A program made the translations under genes and the position numbers. This document shows, piece by piece, positions 16,836 through 20,323 of a stretch of DNA of 20,323 nt (position 1 is its first letter; every line of letters begins with the position of its first letter). The stretch lies in assembly GCA_948472605.1 (NCBI GenBank), contig CAOKUH010000011.1, positions 1 to 20,323 on the forward strand, written 5' to 3'. This DNA comes from an uncultured Mycoplasmatota bacterium. Its GTDB lineage: Bacteria; Bacillota_I; Bacilli_A; RF39; UBA660. The notes under the pieces were generated by a model. It was given only the letters and a program-made list of their open reading frames with translations, ran no database searches and had not been told where the DNA came from.

Positions 16836-16914
16836 TAAAATCCCCCCCTTTCGTTTTAATTTTAATAATAATATTTTTTCATAAATAATCTCATTTCCTC
16901 CATTTCAATACTTT

Positions 16915-17160
16915 TTATAATTCAAATTCTTTTACATATTCTTTTATTTCATCTTGATAGGTTATTTCTCTTGTATTATCTTCACAACTAAAATAAAGAC
17001 TATCGTTATTTTTATCTACAACTTTGATATTGTTACGATTTACTAAATAGATTTTAAATTCGTTGATATTAAGATTTTGTTTTAGATAATCTAAAATATA
17101 ATATTGTGGAATAGTATCAACTTTATTTTTTAAAATATCAACATTCGTTAATTCTTGCAT
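16915..17160 (-). CDS. hypothetical protein, 81 aa
   Basis: I do not recognise it. The ATG at 17158-17160 has a strong AAAGGAGG site 6 nt upstream; the in-frame extension to 17187 would place that site inside the coding region. The product is small, soluble and acidic, rich in Asn, Asp, Lys and Tyr. It has a helical first half (VDILKNKVDTIPQYYILDYL) and predicted strands after (FKIYLVNRNNIKVV, SLYFSCE). It has no clear DNA-binding motif. Its start lies 33 nt after an intrinsic terminator that ends a structured leader, so expression would need read-through. A role in excision control is possible from position only. Confidence 0.65.
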   Translation of the reverse strand: MQELTNVDILKNKVDTIPQYYILDYLKQNLNINEFKIYLVNRNNIKVVDKNNDSLYFSCEDNTREITYQDEIKEYVKEFEL

Positions 17161-17192
17161 AATCTTCCTCCTTTCAAATTTGTTCACACAAC

Positions 17193-17215
17193 AAAAAAAC
17201 TTGTATTTCTACAAG
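17193..17215 (-). terminator. intrinsic terminator in the leader of the 81-aa gene
   Basis: On the minus strand the perfect stem CTTGTA/TACAAG with a GAAA loop is followed directly by seven T (plus 17193-17199). It lies between two same-strand genes and only 33 nt upstream of the 81-aa start. That position suggests an attenuator rather than an end-of-operon signal. Confidence 0.85.
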
Positions 17216-17341
17216 CCACTCTCTAAAATTAGACAGAGTTATCCTAGAGGCATTATTTTAAATCTTCGCCCCTAAGATCATATTGGTTCATTCTATTACT
17301 AGAATAGGTACTAACATAAGCCTTAATATCTTACTGTACCT
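17216..17341 (-). ncRNA. candidate structured leader RNA (four hairpins plus terminator)
   Basis: Reading the minus strand from 17341 there are four hairpins in close succession. They are AGGTAC/GTACCT (17306-17341); ATTCTA/TAGAAT closed by a GTAA (GNRA) loop (17290-17305); ATC+AGGGGC/GCCTCT+GAT (17241-17278); and ACTC/GAGT plus TCTA/TAGA (17218-17239). The terminator follows at once. One pair (17248 with 17271) is G-U in the minus-strand RNA but mismatched in the other strand, which supports minus-strand transcription. Two overlapping micro-ORFs (9 and 12 codons) also lie inside (17288-17317, 17253-17291). I cannot assign it to a known riboswitch class. Confidence 0.5.
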
Positions 17342-17367
17342 TTCTTAACTACGTTCCTATCAACTTT

Positions 17368-17625
17368 TTAGTTAAGTGTTATGGTGTACATTCCTGTACT
17401 ATACTCTTGATATACTAGATATTTTAATTGTTCTAATATATCTAGACTCTTTTTCAAACCCTTATTTTTTATTTTAATGGTTTGTTGTATTTCGCCTATA
17501 TTTATATCGGTGATAATTCTATCGAACCCTTTACTATAAATATAAGAGTAAATATATTTTGTTTCTTTTGGAATTCTTTTATCTTTCCAAATCTCTTTTG
17601 GTATTTGAAACTTATTTATAGGCAT
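17368..17625 (-). CDS. small winged-helix-like protein, 85 aa
   Basis: The sequence FQIPKEIWKDKRIPKETKYIYSYIYSKG, then IGEIQQTIKIKNKGLKKSLDILEQLKYLVYQEY, has the helix-turn-helix-wing rhythm of winged-helix domains in replication initiators and MarR-like proteins. That suggests DNA binding, but I do not recognise the exact family. The ATG at 17623-17625 has a perfect AAAGGAGG only one base upstream, unusually close. A codon two places later would be at normal spacing but is ATA. It is the first gene after the minus-strand promoter and faces the XRE repressor gene, like an early gene of a mobile-element switch. Confidence 0.65.
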   Translation of the reverse strand: MPINKFQIPKEIWKDKRIPKETKYIYSYIYSKGFDRIITDINIGEIQQTIKIKNKGLKKSLDILEQLKYLVYQEYSTGMYTITLN

Positions 17626-17667
17626 TCCTCCTTTCTTTTTGATGAGTTTTACATCAAAACTGCAACT

Positions 17668-17696
17668 AGTGTATCATTATAAATTGAGTTTGTCAA
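17668..17696 (-). promoter_or_regulatory. minus-strand promoter of the element's early unit
   Basis: On the minus strand a consensus TTGACA (17691-17696) and TACACT (17668-17673) are separated by 17 bp. It should drive the winged-helix gene, the structured leader and, with read-through, the genes to the recombinase. Confidence 0.75.
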
Positions 17697-17733
17697 CATA
17701 GTAATTACAATTTTGTTGATTATTACAACAATA
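17692..17733. promoter_or_regulatory. putative operators between the divergent promoters
   Basis: Inverted repeats built on the same half-site lie between the promoters. TTGTTG/CAACAA with a 7-nt gap (17713-17731) covers the plus-strand -35. TCAACA/TGTTGA spans 17693-17719. A GTAATTAC palindrome sits between them. They are natural candidates for XRE repressor sites. Confidence 0.5.
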
Positions 17734-17744
17734 TGTGTTATACT
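17716..17744 (+). promoter_or_regulatory. plus-strand promoter of the XRE repressor
   Basis: TTGATT (17716-17721) and TATACT (17739-17744) are separated by 17 bp. The -10 ends 32 nt upstream of the repressor start codon. Confidence 0.7.
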
Positions 17745-17776
17745 TAATTCAACAAACGAAAAAGAGGTGTATAAAA

Positions 17777-18385
17777 ATGTTAAAGAAAAACACTACTGAA
17801 CTTGGTAAAACGATAAGTGAAGCAAGAGAAAAACTAGGAATATCACAAAGAGAGTTATCTCGTAAAGCAAATATGGATTGTGCCGAAGTATCAAGAATAG
17901 AGGCTGGCAAAAGATTAAAACCAAACATTTTATATCTAAAAGGAATCGCTGAAACTCTAGGACTTAGTTTAGTTAAACTTATGAAACTTGCTGGCTATGA
18001 TGATGTAGATATAAATTGGGGAAAAGATTTATCAAGTAAAAGATCTACAAGTGATTATCAAGAACAAATTAAATCTTACGAACAATTTTATTTTGATGTT
18101 TTAGAAGAATTAGAAACAAGAAGAAAAACTGACTTTGCTATTAAAGGTGGAATTGCTGATTTAATTGATAAGTTAGAACTTGCTAAAATAGAAAATAAAG
18201 AAATATCAAATGATGAAATATTAGATAGACTAAAAGAACTAATACCTATGATTAGACCTAACCTAGAAAAACTAGATAAATCAAAATACCCTAAATTTGA
18301 TAGAGGGTTATTTCCTAAAACTGAAATAAAATCTACTATAAAATTAAATACTCTAACAGGGAAATTTATAGATGAAGAAAAATAA
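17777..18385 (+). CDS. XRE-family transcriptional repressor, 202 aa
   Basis: The N-terminal domain (about 5-65) is a Cro/C1-type helix-turn-helix: LGKTISEAREKLGISQRELS, then MDCAEVSRIEAGKRLKP. The C-terminal 130 residues are helical and charged with no protease motif I can see, so it is unlike LexA/CI self-cleaving repressors. The ATG at 17777 has AAAGAGGTG 7 nt upstream; an earlier ATG at 17735 lies inside the promoter. It is transcribed divergently from the winged-helix gene across two good promoters and inverted repeats. It probably keeps the element quiescent. How it is induced is not visible. Confidence 0.85.
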   Translation: MLKKNTTELGKTISEAREKLGISQRELSRKANMDCAEVSRIEAGKRLKPNILYLKGIAETLGLSLVKLMKLAGYDDVDINWGKDLSSKRSTSDYQEQIKSYEQFYFDVLEELETRRKTDFAIKGGIADLIDKLELAKIENKEISNDEILDRLKELIPMIRPNLEKLDKSKYPKFDRGLFPKTEIKSTIKLNTLTGKFIDEEK

Positions 18386-18443
18386 AATTACGAACATGTT
18401 TTGTTTTTACGTTAGTAAAAATGAAAGTGGGAAAAGTAATTTT
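18384..18443 (+). ncRNA. structured hairpin element, copy 1
   Basis: This is a three-tier hairpin: outer stem AAAATTAC/GTAATTTT; middle CAT/GTG and TTTT/GAAA with one bulged G; inner TTTTTAC/GTAAAAA closed by GTTA. Two G-U pairs in the middle tier fit a plus-strand RNA. The left arm begins at the last bases of the repressor stop codon region. The same architecture recurs at 19971-20028. Confidence 0.5.
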
Positions 18444-18472
18444 ATTTATCATTACTTTTGATTTATCAAAAG
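18432..18472 (+). terminator. possible terminator after the repressor gene
   Basis: The 9-bp stem AAAAGTAAT/ATTACTTTT (18432-18459) competes with an adjacent 7-bp stem CTTTTGA/TCAAAAG (18455-18472), since they share bases. Downstream T content is modest, so termination strength is uncertain. Confidence 0.35.
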
Positions 18473-18522
18473 AAAAAATAACCTTTTTGCTTTAGTCGAT
18501 AGACTTTAGCAATTGATATGAA

Positions 18523-18550
18523 CCCCGTTTCTTGGACAAAGGAAACGAGG
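18523..18550 (+). promoter_or_regulatory. hairpin that can hide the transposase ribosome binding site
   Basis: Pairing of 18523-18531 with 18542-18550 gives eight base pairs with one C-A mismatch. It includes the GAGG ribosome binding site of orfA. Only transcripts entering from outside the IS would contain the full left arm. Such protection against read-through expression is known in other IS families. Confidence 0.5.
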
Positions 18551-18557
18551 TTTTTGT

Positions 18558-19067
18558 ATGTCAAAATTAAGTTATGAGGATAAAATAAATATCTATAATG
18601 AAAGAAAACAAGGCAACAGTGTAATTAATATTTCTAAAAAATATGAAGTTAGAAAAGATGTAATAAAATATTTAATTAGATTAATAGATAAGCATGGATA
18701 TGATATTTTACGAACAAATAAAAATAGAACTTTTTCTTCAGAGGAGAAAGAACGAATTATTAATAGAGTTTTAATAAATAACGAATCTGCTTGTTCTGTT
18801 GCCATAGATGAAGGATTATTAAGTCAAGGTATGCTTCAAAATTGGATAAAAAAATATAATGATATAGGTTATAATATAGTTGAACGAAGACGTGGAAGGA
18901 GTCCAACTATGAATAAAAGAGTGAAATCTAAAAAAAGTGAAACAATTGAAGAAGAAAATGAAAGATTAAAGAAGGAAAATTTATATTTAAAAGCGGAACT
19001 AGAATACTCAAAAAAATTGAGAGCCGTTGTTCAAGCAAGGAAGAATCAACAACAGAAGAAAAAGTAA
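18558..19067 (+). CDS. IS150-type transposase orfA
   Basis: The 169-aa protein has two helix-turn-helix-like regions (about 1-50, KINIYNERKQGNSVINISKKYEV; and 62-110, FSSEEKERIINRVL...). A Lys/Arg-rich stretch and a C-terminal leucine-zipper-like coiled coil (about 128-155, EEENERLKKENLYLKAELEY) follow. It binds the IS ends. The ATG has GAGG 7 nt upstream. Near its end lies the heptamer A AAA AAA (19010-19016) in the correct phase for -1 slippage into orfB. Confidence 0.9.
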   Translation: MSKLSYEDKINIYNERKQGNSVINISKKYEVRKDVIKYLIRLIDKHGYDILRTNKNRTFSSEEKERIINRVLINNESACSVAIDEGLLSQGMLQNWIKKYNDIGYNIVERRRGRSPTMNKRVKSKKSETIEEENERLKKENLYLKAELEYSKKLRAVVQARKNQQQKKK

Positions 19068-19912
19068 ATGTTGTAAGTGAACTTCGGCTAGAATATCCAT
19101 TAATGATTCTTCTAAAAGTATCTGGCTTAGCTAAATCTGTATATTATTATACTTTATCTAAAACAGATAAGGATGACAAAAATAAAGAAATAATAGATAA
19201 AATAAAAGAAATATTTACTAATAATAAAGATAGATATGGTTATCGTAGAATTACGTTAGAACTAAGAAATCAGGGTTATAATGTTAATCATAAAAAGGTC
19301 TATAGGATAATGGTTAAATTGGGCTTAAAACCATTAAAAAGAAACAAAAGAAAATATTCATCTTATAAAGGAACAATTGGTAAAATAACTGATAACTACA
19401 TTAATCGAGAATTTTATGCAGATAAACCAAATCAAAAATGGTACACAGATGTAACAGAATTCAATCTTCGTGGAGAAAAGATTTATTTATCACCAATATT
19501 AGATGGCTTTAATGGTGAAATAATATCTTACAATACTTCTAAATCTCCTAATTTGGAACAAATAAACGATATGCTTAATAAAGCTTTTGAAGATAAAAAT
19601 TTAGAAGGATTAATATTTCATTCGGATCAAGGATGGCACTATCAACATCAATCTTATCAACAAAGGTTAAAAAATAAAGGTATTAAGCAAAGCATGTCTA
19701 GAAAAGGAAATAGTATGGATAATGGTATGATGGAAAATTTTTTTGGAATATTAAAGACAGAGATGTTTTATGAACAAGAAAATAAATATAAAAATATAGA
19801 TGAATTAATCTTAGCGATAGATGACTATATTAATTATTATAATTATGATAGGATTAAAGTGAAATTAAAAGGATTGTCTCCTGTGAATTACAGGTTACAA
19901 TCCTCTGATTAG
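19013..19912 (+). CDS. IS150-type transposase orfB (DDE catalytic part, made by -1 frameshift)
   Basis: The frame is open from the slippery A7 run onward (KIESRCSSKEESTTEEK...), so the natural product is probably an OrfAB fusion. An internal ATG at 19103 could give OrfB alone (269 aa). The HTH_21-like region (KDRYGYRRITLELR) is followed by an rve integrase core. The DDE residues are in YTDVTEF, HSDQGW and NGMMENFFG. No stop or frameshift breaks it, so it appears active. The stop TAG ends 15 nt before the right inverted repeat. Confidence 0.9.
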   Translation, partial: KIESRCSSKEESTTEEKVNVVSELRLEYPLMILLKVSGLAKSVYYYTLSKTDKDDKNKEIIDKIKEIFTNNKDRYGYRRITLELRNQGYNVNHKKVYRIMVKLGLKPLKRNKRKYSSYKGTIGKITDNYINREFYADKPNQKWYTDVTEFNLRGEKIYLSPILDGFNGEIISYNTSKSPNLEQINDMLNKAFEDKNLEGLIFHSDQGWHYQHQSYQQRLKNKGIKQSMSRKGNSMDNGMMENFFGILKTEMFYEQENKYKNIDELILAIDDYINYYNYDRIKVKLKGLSPVNYRLQSSD

Positions 19913-19970
19913 AAACTATTTATAAACTGTCCAATTTTTGGGGTTCAGTTCAAATTAGGTTATTTTTATT

Positions 19971-20028
19971 AAAAAGACGTGGCACGTTTCTGTTTGCTTT
20001 AGCAAATGAAAGTGGCGATAGTCTTTTT
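19971..20028 (+). ncRNA. structured hairpin element, copy 2
   Basis: It has the same three-tier plan as copy 1: outer stem AAAAAGAC/GTCTTTTT; middle CAC/GTG and TTTC/GAAA with one bulged G; inner TTTGC/GCAAA closed by TTTA. The loop-side strand TGAAAGTGG is identical in both copies, while stem bases differ in compensated ways. Confidence 0.5.
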
Positions 20029-20058
20029 CTTTTTATGAAACGATAGTGTAATAAAAAG

Positions 20059-20231
20059 GCAACAATATTACTTACGTTAGTTTGTAATATGTTGCTTAAA
20101 AGGGGTTTCAAAAGGGCTTCTCCCTTTGCACACATCGTTATTGGCTCTGCCAATATCGTAGTGTGTTACCTAGTCGTCAAGAACTAGGTTTTAACCGAGC
20201 CATTAGTTACAACGTTTCTTTTGGCTCGGTT
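20059..20231. other. run of five hairpins, candidate transfer/replication origin or structured RNA
   Basis: In order: GCAACAATATTAC/GTAATATGTTGC (one bulge, 20059-20095); AAAGGG/CCCTTT (20111-20127); TATTGGC/GCCAATA with ACACA/TGTGT outside (20130-20166); ACCTAGT/ACTAGGT (20168-20189); AACCGAGCC/GGCTCGGTT (20193-20231). No credible gene lies here: the 67-codon minus-strand frame through it has no ribosome binding site and is built from these arms. Dense hairpins between a repressor and the next gene are typical of oriT or replication origins, but no nick site was recognised. Confidence 0.4.
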
Positions 20232-20262
20232 CTCGCTTTTTGTATCTCGTAGAAATTGTAAT

Positions 20263-20323
20263 TTAATTTTCGATTTTCATAATAATATCGTATGCAACAA
20301 AACATTCTTCTTTTGATAGTTTT
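20263..20323 (-). CDS. C-terminal end of a gene running off the right edge
   Basis: On the minus strand the frame KLSKEECFVAYDIIMKIEN ends in TAA at 20263-20265. The reading is of ordinary protein composition and stops just before the hairpin-rich region. Only 19 residues are visible, too few to identify. It could be a mobilisation or replication gene of the element, but that is position-based only. Confidence 0.3.
   Translation of the reverse strand, partial: KLSKEECFVAYDIIMKIEN

Larger units (their letters stand above)
18519..19947 (+). mobile_element. IS3-family (IS150-like) insertion sequence, 1429 bp
   Basis: Terminal inverted repeats TGAACCCCgtttcTTGGACA (18519-18538) and the complement of TGAACCCCaaaaaTTGGACA (19928-19947) enclose two overlapping transposase frames. 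The ends TG...CA, the length and the orfA/orfB layout fit the IS3 family. No direct target duplication is seen (ATA before, GTT after). It sits in the hairpin-rich region after the repressor. Confidence 0.9.

Noticed and set aside
16850..16910. Ten-codon frame MRLFMKKYYY after GGAGG
   Set aside because: Spacing is too short, the peptide has low complexity, and nothing else supports it.
17216..17341. T-box or known riboswitch in the leader
   Set aside because: No T-box AGGGUGG-type bulge and no recognisable aptamer core of the common classes (SAM, preQ1, fluoride) was found.
18384..18443. Hammerhead ribozyme, because of the GAAA next to stems
   Set aside because: The CUGAUGA core and cleavage triplet are absent in both copies.
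19950..20153. 67-codon minus-strand frame
   Set aside because: It has no ribosome binding site and runs through hairpin arms at 19971-20028 and 20059-20127; it also crosses close to the right IS repeat. A structural role explains the sequence better.

Overview
The window is A+T-rich DNA from a low-GC Gram-positive bacterium (Bacillota, Bacilli-like; possibly an uncultured gut lineage). The grounds are Shine-Dalgarno-led genes, TTG/GTG starts, a VanZ-like protein, a D-Ala-D-Ala carboxypeptidase (so a peptidoglycan wall), collagen-like surface proteins, and TGG read as Trp. The species is not claimed.

Layout. (1) 1-4020, minus strand: a small hypothetical gene, then an operon of a membrane metallophosphoesterase, a TtcA-like tRNA thiolase and a DacF-type carboxypeptidase, ending at a 22-nt perfect palindrome terminator. 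A tRNA-Glu(CTC) with encoded CCA lies upstream. (2) 4193-6452: four related genes for collagen-like or BclA-like surface proteins, three on minus and one convergent on plus. (3) 6810-10715, minus: OmpR-type regulator, ABC ATPase, ABC permease, sensor kinase and VanZ. Four TTAAGA direct repeats at 11-12 bp spacing lie upstream of the ABC genes. (4) 10733-13811, minus: DNA-repair genes tag, a DnaQ-like exonuclease and rarA/mgsA behind a good sigma-A promoter, then an unknown gene.

(5) 13852 to the right edge: an integrated mobile element and its damaged target. A large serine recombinase gene (14906-16597) runs into an XRE-type regulator/membrane protein gene whose helix-turn-helix half is missing. 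The junction falls exactly in the codons before the conserved ETG-D-YPEM segment. A small neighbour gene just downstream is frameshifted. Inside the element, a divergent promoter pair separates a plus-strand XRE repressor from a minus-strand unit. That unit holds a small winged-helix-like gene, a hairpin-rich leader ending in an intrinsic terminator, an 81-aa gene, a SHOCT-like 50-aa gene and the recombinase. The layout resembles a repressor-plus-attenuator switch controlling excision.

After the repressor comes about 450 nt of hairpin-rich non-coding DNA, interrupted by an IS3-family (IS150-like) insertion sequence (18519-19947). Two copies of one multi-stem structure with compensatory base changes flank the IS. 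This array, and the leader upstream of the 81-aa gene, are the best candidates for something undescribed: a structured RNA or a transfer/replication origin of the element. The right end of the element lies outside the window.
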